NCBI RefSeq assembly: GCF_900107975.1
Contig: NZ_FNVF01000019.1
Location: 1 to 64,000, forward strand
Length of the DNA stretch: 64,000 bases
Origin: Paenibacillus sp. UNC499MF
GTDB taxonomy: Bacteria > Bacillota > Bacilli > Paenibacillales > NBRC-103111
Direction: 5' to 3'
The number at the start of each line of letters is the position of its first letter. Positions within the stretch are counted from its first letter, which is position 1. Both the position numbers and the translations under genes were made by a program. Below the pieces are notes generated by a model, which saw only the letters and a program-made list of their open reading frames with translations, ran no database searches and was not told the origin of the DNA. Shown piece by piece: positions 1 to 10,587 of this stretch.

Positions 1-117
1 GTTTGGTGACGATGGCGGAAGGGAACCACGCGTACCCATCCCGAACACGACCGTTAAGCCTTCCAGCGCCGATGGTACTTGGACCGAAGGGTCCTGGGAG
101 AGTAGGACGTTGCCAAG
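1..117 (+). rRNA. rrf: 5S ribosomal RNA
   Basis: This is the 5S rRNA of the large ribosomal subunit. The sequence carries the family's conserved blocks (CCCATCCCGAACACG near 37-51 and a GGGAGAGTAGGACG block near 96-109). The first seven bases (GTTTGGT) pair with the last seven (GCCAAGC), closing helix I. A strong terminator follows at once, so this is the last gene of an rRNA operon whose 16S and 23S genes lie to the left of the window. Confidence 0.95.
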
Positions 118-122
118 CACGT

Positions 123-164
123 AAGAGTCCTTTTGAACGTAACCGTTCAAAAGGACTCTTTTTG
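123..164 (+). terminator. rRNA operon terminator
   Basis: A perfect 17-bp hairpin (AAGAGTCCTTTTGAACG paired with its complement around a TAAC loop) ends in a run of T. It directly follows the 5S rRNA. Confidence 0.93.
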
Positions 165-165
165 T

Positions 166-520
166 TTTCATCACTCTTTACATAATAAGATCCTTCCACT
201 TATCAAATATCTCGACCTAGTGGTCCCACGAGAACGTAATAAAATTGCTGGACTTCTGTACGGAGTGCTGTAGTTGACTGTGTCATGAAACGGCAGCACC
301 AAGCGTTGGGAGCTTCCCGCGGTACGGAAGTACGGAGAGTGTAAGAAATTGTTGAATAAAGGCGAAAAGGAATAAGAAAATGTTTTCGCGAGACCGAAAT
401 CTTATAAAAAAGCGTAAATTCGAAGACAATGACAGGTAAGTTTCAGAATAAATAAGCATGCTTTTTCATTAAACTGTTTAAGAAAAGCGTTTTTGAACAG
501 GCTTTCGGAAGGGTTTCAAG
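166..520. other. Intergenic stretch with no recognised feature
   Basis: About 350 bases between the rRNA terminator and the purine operon control region. I see no open frame with a ribosome binding site, no RNA gene and no long repeat here. Confidence 0.6.
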
Positions 521-522
521 AA

Positions 523-569
523 CAGAAAGCGAACTTTACTTCTTTTTCATGAATTGAATGTTCGTATTT
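523..569 (+). promoter_or_regulatory. Possible PurR box pair upstream of purE
   Basis: Bacillus-type PurR binds two inverted boxes with a CCGAAC/GTTCGG core. Here GCGAAC (529-534) and, in inverted orientation, ATGTTCGTAT (558-567) lie just upstream of and overlapping the region of the promoter. The second box resembles the B. subtilis purE box well; the first has one mismatch, and the gap between the cores (25 bases) is slightly longer than usual. PurR regulation is therefore likely but not proven by sequence. Confidence 0.4.
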
Positions 570-572
570 CGT

Positions 573-601
573 TTGACAGGCAAAAAGGTAACTGGTACAC
601 T
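573..601 (+). promoter_or_regulatory. Sigma-A promoter of the purine operon
   Basis: A perfect -35 TTGACA (573-578) is separated by 17 bases from a -10 TACACT (596-601). It sits about 50 bases upstream of the riboswitch aptamer, so the leader transcript would begin near 608. Confidence 0.7.
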
Positions 602-650
602 AGAGGAGCGACAATACCTGACAAAACACGTAAATATAATTGTTTACAAT

Positions 651-718
651 CTCGTATAATCATCGGGGATATGGCCCGAAAGTTTCTACCCAAAAGCCGT
701 AAATTTTTGGACTACGAG
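651..718 (+). promoter_or_regulatory. Purine (guanine-class) riboswitch aptamer
   Basis: The sequence has the purine-riboswitch core in the right order: CTCGTATAAT, GATATGG, GTTTCTACC, CCGTAAA and GACTACGAG, with the closing P1 helix CTCGTA/TACGAG. The specificity base in the last block is C (GACTACG rather than GATTATG), which in this family means guanine or hypoxanthine rather than adenine. It precedes purE, so high guanine/hypoxanthine should turn the operon off. Confidence 0.95.
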
Positions 719-770
719 AGCGAAGCGAGGGGATCCCAGACGGGGGTGCCTTATGTTTGTGTCTCTTGCA

Positions 771-814
771 GTCCGGCAGATAGAAGTGAAGTAATCTATC
801 TCTGGGCTTTTTTT
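771..814 (+). terminator. Riboswitch expression-platform terminator
   Basis: An imperfect hairpin (GTCC/GGGC outer pairs, then AGATAG/CTATCT) is followed by seven T. It lies between the guanine aptamer and purE, so it is the ligand-controlled terminator of the leader. A GGATCC site lies just upstream at 731-736. Confidence 0.8.
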
Positions 815-895
815 GCGTCCGGGGATGGAGAGCAGAGGCTTGGGGCTTTCTATTTAAAGAGGTTACCAATATGATAGAAAAGGCGGGTTACGGAG

Positions 896-1381
896 ATGTC
901 AGCACGAGTTGGAGTCATTATGGGAAGTAAATCGGATTGGGAAACGATGAAGCATGCTTGCGATGTGCTGGACGAATTCGGCATCCCTTATGAGAAAAAA
1001 GTCGTGTCGGCGCACCGTACACCGGACTTGATGTTCCAATATGCCGAGCAGGCCGCTGAGCGAGGACTGCATGTCATTATCGCGGGAGCGGGCGGCGCGG
1101 CTCACCTGCCGGGCATGGTGGCAGCAAAGACGGAGTTGCCCGTCATCGGAGTTCCCGTTAAAAGCAGAGCGCTGAACGGGCTGGATTCCCTTCTCTCGAT
1201 CGTACAGATGCCGGCGGGGATTCCCGTGGCTACGGTCGCGATCGGAGAGGCGGGAGCTGCGAACGCCGGACTGCTGGCGGCGCAAATTCTTGGAGCATTC
1301 GAGCCCGAGCTTCAAAATAAAGTGCGTGAGCGCCGCGAACGCATCAAAACACAAGTGTTGGAAGCGAGTGAGCTTGAATGA
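896..1381 (+). CDS. purE: N5-carboxyaminoimidazole ribonucleotide mutase PurE
   Basis: PurE moves the carboxyl group of N5-CAIR to give CAIR, the step after PurK in purine synthesis, in the cytoplasm. The 161-residue protein has the class I signature near the N-terminus ([13 protein letters not shown]), the SAHRTP loop around residue 40, and the glycine-rich [12 protein letters not shown] segment around residue 65. Its length is normal for bacterial PurE. It is the first gene of the operon behind the guanine riboswitch. Its stop codon overlaps the purK start (ATGA), so the two partners of the two-step carboxylation are probably translationally coupled. Confidence 0.97.
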   Translation: MSARVGVIMGSKSDWETMKHACDVLDEFGIPYEKKVVSAHRTPDLMFQYAEQAAERGLHVIIAGAGGAAHLPGMVAAKTELPVIGVPVKSRALNGLDSLLSIVQMPAGIPVATVAIGEAGAANAGLLAAQILGAFEPELQNKVRERRERIKTQVLEASELE

Positions 1382-2844
1382 CAGCGAAGAACAGCGGAGA
1401 AGAAACAACAAAGCTGAACGGAAGCTTAAGCACTGGACAGGATCTAAGCCGAGCTGGGCAGGCGGAGAGGTCATTTTCCGAGGCTGCTGTCGAGAAGTCC
1501 GTTCCCGTACAGCATAACACCTTCAAGGACCACGAAACTGAGCCGGGGCAGGATGCCAACGCTGTAGATAAAATTACGGCGCAGGACACCAACCCCGTAG
1601 CTTCTAAAGCGGCGCAGGACGCAAGCCCAGAAGCTCCGACTACGGGGCAGGACGCCATTGCCGCGGAAACGGGTACATCCTCCCTGCAGCACAAAGTCAT
1701 TCCGCCCGGAAGCACCATCGGTGTGCTGGGCGGCGGCCAGCTCGGCCGCATGCTGGCGCTTGCGGGCCGCAATATGGGCTACCGGTTCGTTACACTCGAA
1801 CCGGGCGCAGACTCGCCGTGCGGACAGGTGGCCGACCGGCAGATCCAGGCTTCGTACGGAGACGTGGACGCGGCGCGCGAGCTTGCGAGAGTGTCCGATG
1901 TCATTACGTACGAATTCGAGAATGTCGACGCCGCGGTGACGAAGCTGCTGACGCAGGAAGCCTATGTGCCGCAGGGCAGCACCCTGCTGTACACGACGCA
2001 GCACAGGCTTCGCGAGAAGCGTGCGATCGAGGCGGCCGGCGTGAGGGTGGCCCCGTATGCCGAGATTACAAGCGAAGAGGATCTTCGCGCTGCTGTCGGC
2101 AAATTCGGAACTCCCTGCGTGCTGAAGACCGCAACCGGCGGATACGACGGCAAAGGCCAATGGGTCATCCGCTCGGCGGATGAGATTCCCGGTGCTTTTG
2201 CCGAACTGAGCCGGGCGGGCACGGATCTGGTGCTCGAACAGTTCATCCGTTTCGAGAAGGAAATATCCGTAATCGCGGCGCGGAGTCCCCGCGGAGAGGT
2301 GAAAGCTTTTCCGGCAGCGGAGAATATTCATGTCGAGAATATTTTGCATATGTCGATCGTGCCGGCTCGGATCAGCGCCTCCGTTCAAGAAGAGGCCGAG
2401 CGTCTGGCGATCCGCATCGCGGAATCGATGGAAGCGGTCGGGTTGATCGCCGTTGAGATGTTTTTGACCCAGGACGGGGAGCTGTTCGTGAATGAGCTCG
2501 CGCCAAGGCCGCATAATTCCGGGCACTATACGATGGAGGCTTGTCTGACTTCTCAGTTCGAGCAGCACGTCAGAGCTATTTGCAATCTGCCGCTCGGTCC
2601 GACTGAGCTGCTGACACCGGTAGTGATGGTGAACGTGCTTGGAGAGCATATGGAACCTCTAATGAAATGGTTCTGTTCGGAAGAAAGCGCGGCCTCCGAT
2701 GGTTTGACGCCCAAGCTTCATTTGTACGGAAAAGATGAAGCCAAGGTCAAACGGAAGATGGGACACGTTAACCTTCTTACGGACGATACGGCAAAAGCGG
2801 CGGAGTGGATGGAAAGCACGGGAATCTGGGATTCTATACGATAG
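1378..2844 (+). CDS. purK: N5-carboxyaminoimidazole ribonucleotide synthase PurK, with long N-terminal extension
   Basis: PurK is an ATP-grasp enzyme that uses ATP and bicarbonate to turn AIR into N5-CAIR for PurE. The enzyme proper begins near residue 105 with [11 protein letters not shown], followed by the ATP-grasp centre ([21 protein letters not shown]) and [13 protein letters not shown]. The protein is 488 residues, about 100 more than usual: residues 1-104 are hydrophilic, rich in A, T, Q, D and E, and carry a repeated (G/A)QD motif five times. No ATG, GTG or TTG codon lies between the start and the enzyme domain, and the ATGA overlap with purE fits initiation at this position. The extension therefore appears genuinely translated; its role is unknown. 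Confidence 0.93.
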   Translation: MTAKNSGEETTKLNGSLSTGQDLSRAGQAERSFSEAAVEKSVPVQHNTFKDHETEPGQDANAVDKITAQDTNPVASKAAQDASPEAPTTGQDAIAAETGTSSLQHKVIPPGSTIGVLGGGQLGRMLALAGRNMGYRFVTLEPGADSPCGQVADRQIQASYGDVDAARELARVSDVITYEFENVDAAVTKLLTQEAYVPQGSTLLYTTQHRLREKRAIEAAGVRVAPYAEITSEEDLRAAVGKFGTPCVLKTATGGYDGKGQWVIRSADEIPGAFAELSRAGTDLVLEQFIRFEKEISVIAARSPRGEVKAFPAAENIHVENILHMSIVPARISASVQEEAERLAIRIAESMEAVGLIAVEMFLTQDGELFVNELAPRPHNSGHYTMEACLTSQFEQHVRAICNLPLGPTELLTPVVMVNVLGEHMEPLMKWFCSEESAASDGLTPKLHLYGKDEAKVKRKMGHVNLLTDDTAKAAEWMESTGIWDSIR

Positions 2845-3060
2845 GCAGCCGGCCTCTTCTCTTGAACGCCGCGTACGGTTATCCCTGGTCGTAAACGCTC
2901 CAGGAGCCGCACGGGGGGTCGAAAGGTCGAACGGCACAAAGCCGGATGCAAGTAGATGCAGATCAGCCCATTAAGGGGCATGAAACACATAAGCTTCGTC
3001 AAAACCGGAAGCACAAAACAAGGGTACCAACCCAATCGGAATACAGATGGAGGATTAACC

Positions 3061-4356
3061 ATGATCGAAAGATACAGCCGGCCTGAAATGGTCAAAATTT
3101 GGACGGAAGAAAACAAATTCAAGGCGTGGCTTGAAGTTGAAATTCTCTCCTGCGAGGCTTGGTCAGAGCTTGGCGTCATCCCTAAGGAAGACGTGAAAGA
3201 ACTGCGCGCCAAAGCGGATTTTGATATGGACCGCATTTATGAAATCGAGCAGGAAACCCGTCACGACGTGATTGCCTTCACGCGCGCGGTATCCGAGAAG
3301 CTCGGTCCCGAGCGCAAATGGGTGCACTATGGACTGACTTCCACGGACGTCGTGGATACGGCTCTGGGCTACCTTTTGAAGCAGGCGAATGAAATTCTTG
3401 AAAAAGATCTTCTCAACTTCATCGAAATCTTGAAAAACAAAGCGATTGAGCACAAACATACGGCTATGATGGGACGCACGCACGGTGTTCATGCCGAGCC
3501 GACTACCTTTGGTCTAAAAATGGCCCTGTGGTATGAAGAAATGAAACGGAACCTGGAGCGTTTCCGTTTTGCCGCGGACGGTGTGCAGTACGGTAAAATT
3601 TCCGGCGCTGTCGGCACTTACGCGAACATCGATCCTTTCGTGGAACGCTTCGTGTGCGAGCGTCTGGGTACGAATCCGGCTCCGATTTCCACACAGACCC
3701 TTCAGCGCGACCGCCATGCGGAATATATGGCTACTCTCGCCCTGATCGCTACGTCTCTGGACAAGTTCGCCACTGAGGTACGCGCCCTTCAGAAGAGCGA
3801 GTTCCGCGAGGTGGAAGAAGCTTTTGCAAAAGGACAAAAAGGTTCGTCGGCTATGCCTCACAAACGGAATCCGATCGGATCGGAGAATATTTCCGGTTTG
3901 TCCCGCGTTATCCGCGGCCACATGGTTTCCGCTTATGAGAACGTCACGCTGTGGCACGAGCGCGATATTTCGCACTCCTCCGTCGAGCGCATTATTTTGC
4001 CGGATGCGACAATCCTGCTTAACTACATGCTCAACCGTTTCGGCAACATCGTGAAGAACCTGACGGTGTTCCCTGAAAATATGAAGCGCAACATGCAGAG
4101 CACGTACGGCGTACCTTTCTCCGGCCGCGTGATGACGAAGCTGATCGACAAAGGCTTCAGCCGCGAGCAGGCCTACGACACGGTACAACCCCGCGCCATG
4201 CAGGCTTGGGAAGAGCAGCGTTCGTTCCGCGAAATCGTGGAAAACACTCCTGCCATCACCGAGCTGCTGAATGCGGAGGAAATCGAAGACTGCTTCAACC
4301 CAAGCTGGCATCTGAAGCATGTGGATACGATTTTTGACCGTCTGGGCTTAAAATAA
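3061..4356 (+). CDS. purB: Adenylosuccinate lyase PurB
   Basis: PurB cleaves fumarate from SAICAR during IMP synthesis and from adenylosuccinate during AMP synthesis. The 431-residue protein begins [10 protein letters not shown], typical of Bacillus-type PurB, and shows the fumarase/aspartase superfamily signature [11 protein letters not shown] around residue 263 and TSTDVVDT around residue 88. I chose the ATG at 3061 because a GGAGG lies just upstream; the frame is open further upstream but without a ribosome binding site or family similarity. The 216 bases between purK and purB hold no gene. Confidence 0.96.
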   Translation: MIERYSRPEMVKIWTEENKFKAWLEVEILSCEAWSELGVIPKEDVKELRAKADFDMDRIYEIEQETRHDVIAFTRAVSEKLGPERKWVHYGLTSTDVVDTALGYLLKQANEILEKDLLNFIEILKNKAIEHKHTAMMGRTHGVHAEPTTFGLKMALWYEEMKRNLERFRFAADGVQYGKISGAVGTYANIDPFVERFVCERLGTNPAPISTQTLQRDRHAEYMATLALIATSLDKFATEVRALQKSEFREVEEAFAKGQKGSSAMPHKRNPIGSENISGLSRVIRGHMVSAYENVTLWHERDISHSSVERIILPDATILLNYMLNRFGNIVKNLTVFPENMKRNMQSTYGVPFSGRVMTKLIDKGFSREQAYDTVQPRAMQAWEEQRSFREIVENTPAITELLNAEEIEDCFNPSWHLKHVDTIFDRLGLK

Positions 4357-4387
4357 TTCAGAACTTCTGCTTGGGGAGGACGCAAAC

Positions 4388-5281
4388 ATGGGCGCATCCG
4401 TCGCATTGTCGACCGCCGAACATCTCATTAAAGCGCCTTTGGTATACAAAGGCAAAGTCCGTGAATTGTACGACTTGGGCGAGCATTTCCTGATCGTCGT
4501 CACGGACCGCATCTCCGCTTTCGACTATGTGCTGGACCCGGCTGTGCCGGATAAGGGCAACGTGCTCAATACGCTGAGCAAGTTCTGGTTTGAGCTGACG
4601 ACGCCTTTTATGGAAAATCACGTGGTTCACTGCGACGTTGAGCTCCTGGGAGATCTTGTTACGGAGCCGGCGCTTCTGAAAGACCGAGTAATGGTTACCA
4701 AAAAAGCGACCCGCATTCCTGTCGAATGCGTCGTGCGCGGCTATATTACCGGCGGAGGCTGGCGCCAATACCAGGAAACCGGCATGATCAACGGTATCCG
4801 GCTTCCCGAAGGACTGCGCAAGAACCAGGTGCTGGAGCACCCGATCTTCACTCCGGCGGCGAAGAACGATGTCGGTCACGACGAGGACATCACTTACGAT
4901 CAGATGTGCGAGCTGGTCGGCGAGAAGGTAACGGAGCAGCTGATGACCAAAAGCATCATGCTCTACACCCTCGCTCATACGTATTGCGAGCACCGCGGCA
5001 TCATTTTGGCGGATACGAAGTTCGAATTCGGATTTATCGGCGGCGAGCTGATTCTGATCGACGAAATTTTCACGCCGGACTCTTCCCGTTACTGGGCTAA
5101 AGATAAGTACGAGCTGGATACGGAAATCGATTCGATGGACAAAGAACCTGTCCGTACGTATCTGGCGAACTCCGGGTGGAACAAGAACAGCGCTCCGGAT
5201 CCGCTCCCGGATTCCGTGGTGGAGGAAACTTCCCGCAGGTACCGCGAGATTTTACAGCGTTTAACGGAAGAAACCGAGTAA
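4388..5281 (+). CDS. purC: Phosphoribosylaminoimidazole-succinocarboxamide synthase PurC
   Basis: SAICAR synthetase joins CAIR and aspartate with ATP. The 297-residue protein has the family motifs VYKGKVRELYDLG near the N-terminus, ATRIPVECVVRGY and the C-terminal LILIDEIFTPDSSRYW. It starts at an ATG nine bases after GGGGAGGA. It is longer than the about 240 residues of B. subtilis PurC and closer to the longer class of the family. It follows purB by 31 bases. Confidence 0.95.
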   Translation: MGASVALSTAEHLIKAPLVYKGKVRELYDLGEHFLIVVTDRISAFDYVLDPAVPDKGNVLNTLSKFWFELTTPFMENHVVHCDVELLGDLVTEPALLKDRVMVTKKATRIPVECVVRGYITGGGWRQYQETGMINGIRLPEGLRKNQVLEHPIFTPAAKNDVGHDEDITYDQMCELVGEKVTEQLMTKSIMLYTLAHTYCEHRGIILADTKFEFGFIGGELILIDEIFTPDSSRYWAKDKYELDTEIDSMDKEPVRTYLANSGWNKNSAPDPLPDSVVEETSRRYREILQRLTEETE

Positions 5282-5616
5282 GAGAAGCTGCGCCGGGTTT
5301 TGCCGAGTGAGGCAGAGCCCGGTACAGACTTTCGGGACACGGTCCGTTATCCGGGAAGATGTGCAGGCGTCCGGTCAAGCCGTCAGGCAGGCTGGGGTTT
5401 ATCGGTCCGTTAACGATTTCCGTCATGAAAGATGAAGGGAACGGACGGTTAACCGCCTTTACAGCACGGCGATTGAAGAATCTATCGGCCTTATTTTTCA
5501 GGAGATTAACTTTTTCAAGGGTAAAGAGTCAGAAGATTACAAAAACAGATGCCGAGAACGGTCAAACAGCCGCATGTAAACACGGCGATCGTGATACCAA
5601 GGGAGGACAAACCGTA
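5282..5616. other. purC-purS intergenic region with a 12-bp hairpin
   Basis: Twelve bases after the purC stop, 5293-5304 pair perfectly (two G-U pairs) with 5311-5322 around a six-base loop. No T run follows, so this looks like an mRNA-stabilising or processing hairpin rather than a terminator. The rest of the 335-base gap holds no gene that I can support. Confidence 0.5.
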
Positions 5617-5856
5617 ATGAAAGCAACCGTCTATGTGACGATTAAGCAAAGTGTATTGGATCCGCAGGGAAATGCCGTTCAAGGCGCACTGCACTCAATG
5701 GGATTTGAAGAAGTCGGCAAAGTACGCGTCGGCAAGTATTTGGAGCTGGAACTGGATACGACGGACCGCGCGGAAGCGGAAGAGCGTCTGAAAGCTATGT
5801 GCGAGAAACTGCTGGCGAATACGGTCATTGAAGACTACCGCTTCGAGCTGAACTAA
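5617..5856 (+). CDS. purS: FGAM synthase subunit PurS
   Basis: PurS is the small structural subunit that bridges PurL and PurQ in the three-part formylglycinamidine ribonucleotide synthase of Gram-positive bacteria. The 79-residue protein ([20 protein letters not shown]) has the usual length and ends in [10 protein letters not shown]. The start at 5617 has GGGAGGA at a proper distance; the same frame is open for about 260 bases upstream, but that part has no family similarity. It is followed by purQ after 20 bases. Confidence 0.95.
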   Translation: MKATVYVTIKQSVLDPQGNAVQGALHSMGFEEVGKVRVGKYLELELDTTDRAEAEERLKAMCEKLLANTVIEDYRFELN

Positions 5857-5876
5857 CGGATCAGGAGGACATTCCC

Positions 5877-6572
5877 ATGAAATTTGCGGTACTGGTATAT
5901 CCCGGTTCGAACTGTGACATCGATTGCTACAAAGCGGTCGAGGACACAGTGGGCGAACCCGTCGATTACGTGTGGCATACGGCCACGGACTTGTCCGAAT
6001 ACGACTGCATTCTCGTACCGGGCGGCTTTTCTTACGGCGACTATCTGCGCTGCGGCGCGATTGCCCGTTTTGCTTCGGTAACCCAGGCTCTGGTGAAGGC
6101 GGCGGAGCAGGGCAAATATATTCTTGGCATTTGCAACGGTTTTCAAGTTCTGACGGAGGCGGGGCTGCTGCCCGGCGCACTGCTGCGCAACCGCTCGCTT
6201 AAATTCCGCTGTCATTCCACTTTGCTTAAAGTGGTGAATAACGCGACTCCGTTCACTTCCGATTATGCGGAAGGCGAAGTGATCGACATCCCGGTCGCGC
6301 ACGGGGAAGGCAACTACTACTGCGACGAAGAGACGCTGCGCGGGCTTCAGCAGAACAATCAGATTGTTTTCCGTTATGAAACGGACACGAACCCGAACGG
6401 TTCGGTTGACGATATCGCGGGAATTTGCAACAAAGAAGGCAACATTGTGGGCATGATGCCCCATCCGGAACGGGCCGTGGACGAGATTCTCGGTTCGGCT
6501 GATGGCAAACGGATGTTTACGTCGATTTTAAACGCTTGGAGGGAAAAACATGGCACAGCAGTTAGCCGCTAA
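5877..6572 (+). CDS. purQ: FGAM synthase glutaminase subunit PurQ
   Basis: PurQ releases ammonia from glutamine and hands it to PurL. It is a class I glutamine amidotransferase of 231 residues: the nucleophile cysteine is in [10 protein letters not shown] (around residue 87), the oxyanion region in [10 protein letters not shown], and the catalytic His-Glu in MMPHPERAV near the C-terminus. An AGGAGGA precedes the start. The gene overlaps purL by 23 bases, which fits coupled production of the subunits. Confidence 0.97.
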   Translation: MKFAVLVYPGSNCDIDCYKAVEDTVGEPVDYVWHTATDLSEYDCILVPGGFSYGDYLRCGAIARFASVTQALVKAAEQGKYILGICNGFQVLTEAGLLPGALLRNRSLKFRCHSTLLKVVNNATPFTSDYAEGEVIDIPVAHGEGNYYCDEETLRGLQQNNQIVFRYETDTNPNGSVDDIAGICNKEGNIVGMMPHPERAVDEILGSADGKRMFTSILNAWREKHGTAVSR

Positions 6573-8793
6573 GGAACCGAACGCGGAGCAGATCGCCGAG
6601 CAGAAAATCTATAAGCAGATGGGCGTAACCGATGCGGAATACGATCAAATCTGCGGATTTCTCGGACGCAAGCCGAACTACGTGGAAATCGGCGTCTTCA
6701 GTGTAATGTGGTCGGAGCACTGCTCCTACAAAAATTCCAAGCCGCTTCTCCGCCGTTTTCCTACGACCGGCGAACGCGTATTGATGGGCCCTGGCGAGGG
6801 CGCGGGTATCGTGGATATCGGCGACAACCAGGCTGTCGTGTTCAAAATCGAAAGCCATAACCATCCGTCTGCGATAGAGCCGTACCAAGGCGCCGCAACG
6901 GGAGTCGGCGGCATTATCCGCGATATTTTCTCGATGGGCGCGCGTCCGGTGGCGCTTCTGAACTCTCTGCGTTTCGGACGTCTCCAGAACGACCGGGTTA
7001 AATATTTGTTCGAGCACGTTGTATCGGGGATTGCCGGCTACGGCAACTGTATCGGAATTCCGACGGTTGGCGGCGAAGTTACCTTTGACGAAAGCTACGA
7101 AGGCAACCCGCTCGTCAACGCTATGTGTGTCGGTCTGATCGACCACGACAAAATCCAACGCGGCGTAGCCAAAGGCGTAGGCAACCCGGTTTATTATGTC
7201 GGCCCGGCAACAGGCCGCGACGGTATTCACGGCGCGACCTTCGCGTCCGAAGAGCTGACGAGCGAATCCGAAGCGAAGCGTCCTGCCGTACAGGTGGGCG
7301 ATCCGTTCATGGAGAAGCTCGTGATGGAGTCCTGTCTTGAGCTGATCGACACGGGCATCGTGCTCGGCATTCAGGATATGGGCGCGGCAGGTCTTACCTG
7401 CTCTAGCGCGGAAATGGCGAGCAAGGCGGGCAACGGTCTTGAACTGTACCTGGACGAAGTGCCGCAGCGCGAGGAAGGCATGACGCCTTACGAGATGATG
7501 CTGTCCGAGTCCCAGGAGCGTATGCTGTTCGTTATCGATCCCAAGGATGAGGCGCAGGCTCTTGAAATTTTCGAGCGCTGGGGCGTCATCTGCGCCAAAG
7601 TCGGCAAAGTGACCGACGATGGCCGCCTGAAGCTTTTCCACCAAGGCCAAGTCGTGGGCGATATGCCGGTAACGGCACTTGTCGACGAGTGCCCGGTATA
7701 CAACAAACCGTCCGCTGTTCCCGCTTATTACACGGAGCAGGCGAACACGGATACAAGCCGTTATGAAGAAGTGACCGATTTGAACGGGGCGCTGAAAAGC
7801 ATCCTGGGCTCTCCGACCGTGGCGAGCAAAGAGTGGGTCTATAACCAATACGATTACATGGTACGCACAAGCACGGCCGTACAGCCGGGCTCGGACGCGG
7901 CGGTTGTCACAATCCGCGGCACCCGCAAAGCGCTTGCCATGACAACGGACTGCAACAGCCGTTACGTGTATCTCGATCCGGAAGTGGGCGGACGCATTGC
8001 GGTCAGCGAAGCGGCGCGCAACATCGTCTGCTCCGGCGGCGAGCCTCTGGCCGTGACGGATAACCTTAACTTCGGAAGCCCGGAGAAGCCGGAAATTTTC
8101 TGGCAGCTTGAAAAAGCGGTCGACGGCATGGCCGAAGCCTGCCGCGAGCTGAGCACGCCGGTTATCGGCGGAAACGTATCGCTGTATAACGAGAACGCGA
8201 AGGGCGCCATTTACCCGACGCCGGTTGTCGGCATGGTCGGCCTGATCCAGGACACGGATCATATTACGACCCAAGGCTTCAAGAACGAAGGCGACGTTAT
8301 CGTCCTGCTGGGCGAAACGAAAGCCGAGCTCGGCGGAAGCGAGTTCCAGAAGGTTGTGCACGGCGTGGTTGAAGGCCGTCCGCCGCAGCTGGAGCTGGAG
8401 ACCGAGAAGCGCCTGCACGCGGGCGTACTCGCCGCGATCCGCGAAGGTCTCGTCGCATCGGCGCATGACCTCTCCGAAGGCGGCCTGGCGGCTGCCGTAG
8501 CGGAAAGCAGCATCTCCGGCGGGCTCGGAGCGGACGTGAACTTCCGCACGGAGCTGCGCGCGGATCACGCGCTCTTCAGCGAGAGCCAGTCCCGCATCCT
8601 GCTCAGCTGCCGTCCGGAGAAGCAGGGCGCGCTGATCGCCCTGCTCCAGGAGAAGAACGTACAGGCGGAAGTTATCGGAACGGTAACCGGAACGAACGTG
8701 AAGGTCGACATTAACGGAAAACCTGCCGTTCAAGCCTCTATTTCGGAGCTGAGGCAGGTTTGGAAGGACGCGATACCATGTCTGATGCAGTAA
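6550..8793 (+). CDS. purL: FGAM synthase large subunit PurL
   Basis: PurL is the synthetase that makes formylglycinamidine ribonucleotide from FGAR, ATP and ammonia supplied by PurQ. The 747-residue protein is the small Gram-positive type of PurL. Visible motifs are [13 protein letters not shown] near residue 56, [20 protein letters not shown] near residue 98, and the repeated domain with [11 protein letters not shown] near residue 637. It overlaps purQ at its start and purF at its end (16 bases). Confidence 0.97.
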   Translation: MAQQLAAKEPNAEQIAEQKIYKQMGVTDAEYDQICGFLGRKPNYVEIGVFSVMWSEHCSYKNSKPLLRRFPTTGERVLMGPGEGAGIVDIGDNQAVVFKIESHNHPSAIEPYQGAATGVGGIIRDIFSMGARPVALLNSLRFGRLQNDRVKYLFEHVVSGIAGYGNCIGIPTVGGEVTFDESYEGNPLVNAMCVGLIDHDKIQRGVAKGVGNPVYYVGPATGRDGIHGATFASEELTSESEAKRPAVQVGDPFMEKLVMESCLELIDTGIVLGIQDMGAAGLTCSSAEMASKAGNGLELYLDEVPQREEGMTPYEMMLSESQERMLFVIDPKDEAQALEIFERWGVICAKVGKVTDDGRLKLFHQGQVVGDMPVTALVDECPVYNKPSAVPAYYTEQANTDTSRYEEVTDLNGALKSILGSPTVASKEWVYNQYDYMVRTSTAVQPGSDAAVVTIRGTRKALAMTTDCNSRYVYLDPEVGGRIAVSEAARNIVCSGGEPLAVTDNLNFGSPEKPEIFWQLEKAVDGMAEACRELSTPVIGGNVSLYNENAKGAIYPTPVVGMVGLIQDTDHITTQGFKNEGDVIVLLGETKAELGGSEFQKVVHGVVEGRPPQLELETEKRLHAGVLAAIREGLVASAHDLSEGGLAAAVAESSISGGLGADVNFRTELRADHALFSESQSRILLSCRPEKQGALIALLQEKNVQAEVIGTVTGTNVKVDINGKPAVQASISELRQVWKDAIPCLMQ

Positions 8794-10259
8794 CATCGGG
8801 TAAGGGGCTGTGGACCGGTTCTTACTATAACGAAGGCCATGGCGGACATGACGGTCTGTTCGACAAGTTAAAAGAGGAATGCGGCGTGTTCGGTGTCTTT
8901 GGACATCCGGACGCCGCTTCCTTGTCCTACTACGGGCTTCACGCGCTGCAGCACCGGGGACAGGAGAGCGCCGGCATCTGTACGGCGGACGCGGATAATT
9001 TTAACTACTTCCGGGGCATGGGCCTTGTGAAGGAAGTGTTCGATCAGTCGAACCTGCCTACGCTTGTCGGCACGTCGGCTATCGCTCACGTGCGTTACTC
9101 GACGGCAGGCGAGAGCAAGCTGGCGAACGCCCAGCCCTTGGTGTTCAAATACCGCGAAGGCGATCTCGCCGTAGCGACGAACGGCAACCTGGTGAACGCG
9201 GGCGAAATCCGCCAGCAGCTTGAAAAGCAGGGCTCGATTTTTCAGACGACGAGCGACACGGAAGTAGTCGCACACCTGATCGCGCGCTCCAAGCACGATG
9301 ATATCGTCGACGCGGTTAAAGACGCCCTGCAGCAGGTGATCGGCGCCTACGCGTTCCTGATCCTGACGAAGGACAAGCTGATCGCGGCGCTCGACCCTAA
9401 CGGGCTGCGGCCTTTCGCGATGGGCAAGCTGGGCGACGCGTATCTGTTCGCGTCGGAGTCCTGCGCCTTTGACATCGTCGGCGGCACGTATATGCGCGAT
9501 CTTCTGCCGGGCGAGCTGCTGGTTCTGGACAAGAGCGGGCTTACTGAAGACCGTTTTACGGAAAGTCAGACACGCGCTACATGCGCGATGGAATATATTT
9601 ATTTCGCCCGTCCCGACAGCGACATCGATGCGATTAACGTCCACTCCGCCCGCAAGCGGATGGGCAAACGCCTCGCGGCGGAAGCGTTCGTGGACGCGGA
9701 TCTGGTAACCGGCGTGCCGGATTCCAGCACGTCGGCCGCCATCGGTTTTGCCGAGCAGACCGGCATTCCTTACGAGCTCGGACTGATCAAAAACCGCTAC
9801 ACGGGCCGGACCTTCATTCAGCCGAGCCAGGAGCTGCGGGAACAGGGCGTGAAGATGAAGCTGAGTGCCGTGCGCAAGGTTGTGGAAGGCAAGCGCGTCG
9901 TCATGATCGACGATTCGATTGTCCGCGGAACGACTTCGCTGCGCATCGTAAACCTGCTCCGGGAAGCAGGAGCGACGGAAGTGCATGTGCGCATTTCCTC
10001 GCCTCCGTTCCAGAACCCGTGCTTCTACGGAATCGATACGCCGAGCCGCAAAGATCTGATCGCGGCGCAGAAGTCCATCGAGGAGATCCGTCAGGCGATC
10101 AATGCGGATTCACTTTACTTCCTCAGCCAGGAAGGGCTGATCGATTCTATCGGCCGCAAGGACGGCGTTGAGAACGGCGGCTTCTGTACAGGCTGTTTCG
10201 ATAACCGCTACGTTACGTACGTGAACGACAGTGAAGACGCGGTGGGCTGCGGCTGTTAA
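8778..10259 (+). CDS. purF: Amidophosphoribosyltransferase PurF
   Basis: PurF makes phosphoribosylamine from PRPP and glutamine, the first committed step. A propeptide ends just before ECGVFGVFG, whose cysteine becomes the N-terminal nucleophile after processing. The PRPP-binding motif [12 protein letters not shown] lies around residue 377, and cysteines near the C-terminus ([14 protein letters not shown]) with earlier ones fit the [4Fe-4S] cluster of the Bacillus-type enzyme. The ATG at 8778 has GGAAGGA nine bases upstream; a TTG at 8760 is in frame but lacks a ribosome binding site. Confidence 0.96.
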   Translation: MSDAVTSGKGLWTGSYYNEGHGGHDGLFDKLKEECGVFGVFGHPDAASLSYYGLHALQHRGQESAGICTADADNFNYFRGMGLVKEVFDQSNLPTLVGTSAIAHVRYSTAGESKLANAQPLVFKYREGDLAVATNGNLVNAGEIRQQLEKQGSIFQTTSDTEVVAHLIARSKHDDIVDAVKDALQQVIGAYAFLILTKDKLIAALDPNGLRPFAMGKLGDAYLFASESCAFDIVGGTYMRDLLPGELLVLDKSGLTEDRFTESQTRATCAMEYIYFARPDSDIDAINVHSARKRMGKRLAAEAFVDADLVTGVPDSSTSAAIGFAEQTGIPYELGLIKNRYTGRTFIQPSQELREQGVKMKLSAVRKVVEGKRVVMIDDSIVRGTTSLRIVNLLREAGATEVHVRISSPPFQNPCFYGIDTPSRKDLIAAQKSIEEIRQAINADSLYFLSQEGLIDSIGRKDGVENGGFCTGCFDNRYVTYVNDSEDAVGCGC

Positions 10260-10405
10260 TCCGGCCGTATGGCCTCCGGTCGCAGGTGGTAACCGCCGCA
10301 ATGATGCTAAGCCGTGGTACGCCTTAGCAGCTCAACGCGAGGGCGACCTGTGGCGAAGTTCATAGGCGCAGCTTCACAGCAGCCGGCAGCGGTTGACTGC
10401 AAACC
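10260..10405. other. purF-purM intergenic region, 5' part
   Basis: The 328-base gap between purF and purM is unusually long for this operon. This part is GC-rich and contains several small inverted repeats, including GCGGTT/AACCGC around GACTGCA (10388-10406). It leads directly into the hairpin annotated next. I do not recognise a known riboswitch class in it. Confidence 0.4.
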
Positions 10406-10461
10406 GCAGGCACAAAAGGCCAAGCACCACGAGAATTCCAGTGGTGCAGCCTGCTTTTTTT
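10406..10461 (+). terminator. Intrinsic terminator inside the purine operon
   Basis: An outer stem GCAGGC/GCCTGC encloses an inner stem GCACCAC/GTGGTGC and is followed by seven T. It lies between purF and purM, so it should stop part of the transcripts or be controlled. It splits the operon into an upper (purEKBCSQLF) and lower (purMNHD) transcription unit. Confidence 0.8.
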
Positions 10462-10587
10462 GCCAGCAGATGTTCAAAGAATGGTTTACCCATAGAGCGA
10501 CAAATGATGAATCAGAAGATAACCAAGCATGGAAAGCATCACCGCTTGTCGGCGGTCTGCTTTTCAAACCAATAGGGAGTGAGACTA

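Noticed and set aside
6562-8796. Very long antisense frame over purL, and similar ones over purH, purB, purD and purF
   Set aside because: They mirror the codon structure of GC-rich genes on the other strand, are very rich in R, and match no family; the sense genes are certain.
10375-10410. tRNA-Cys-like anticodon arm (GACTGCAAACC) between purF and purM
   Set aside because: The pairing that forms is GCGGTT/AACCGC around GACTGCA, which is not a tRNA anticodon loop, and there is no T loop, D arm or acceptor stem.
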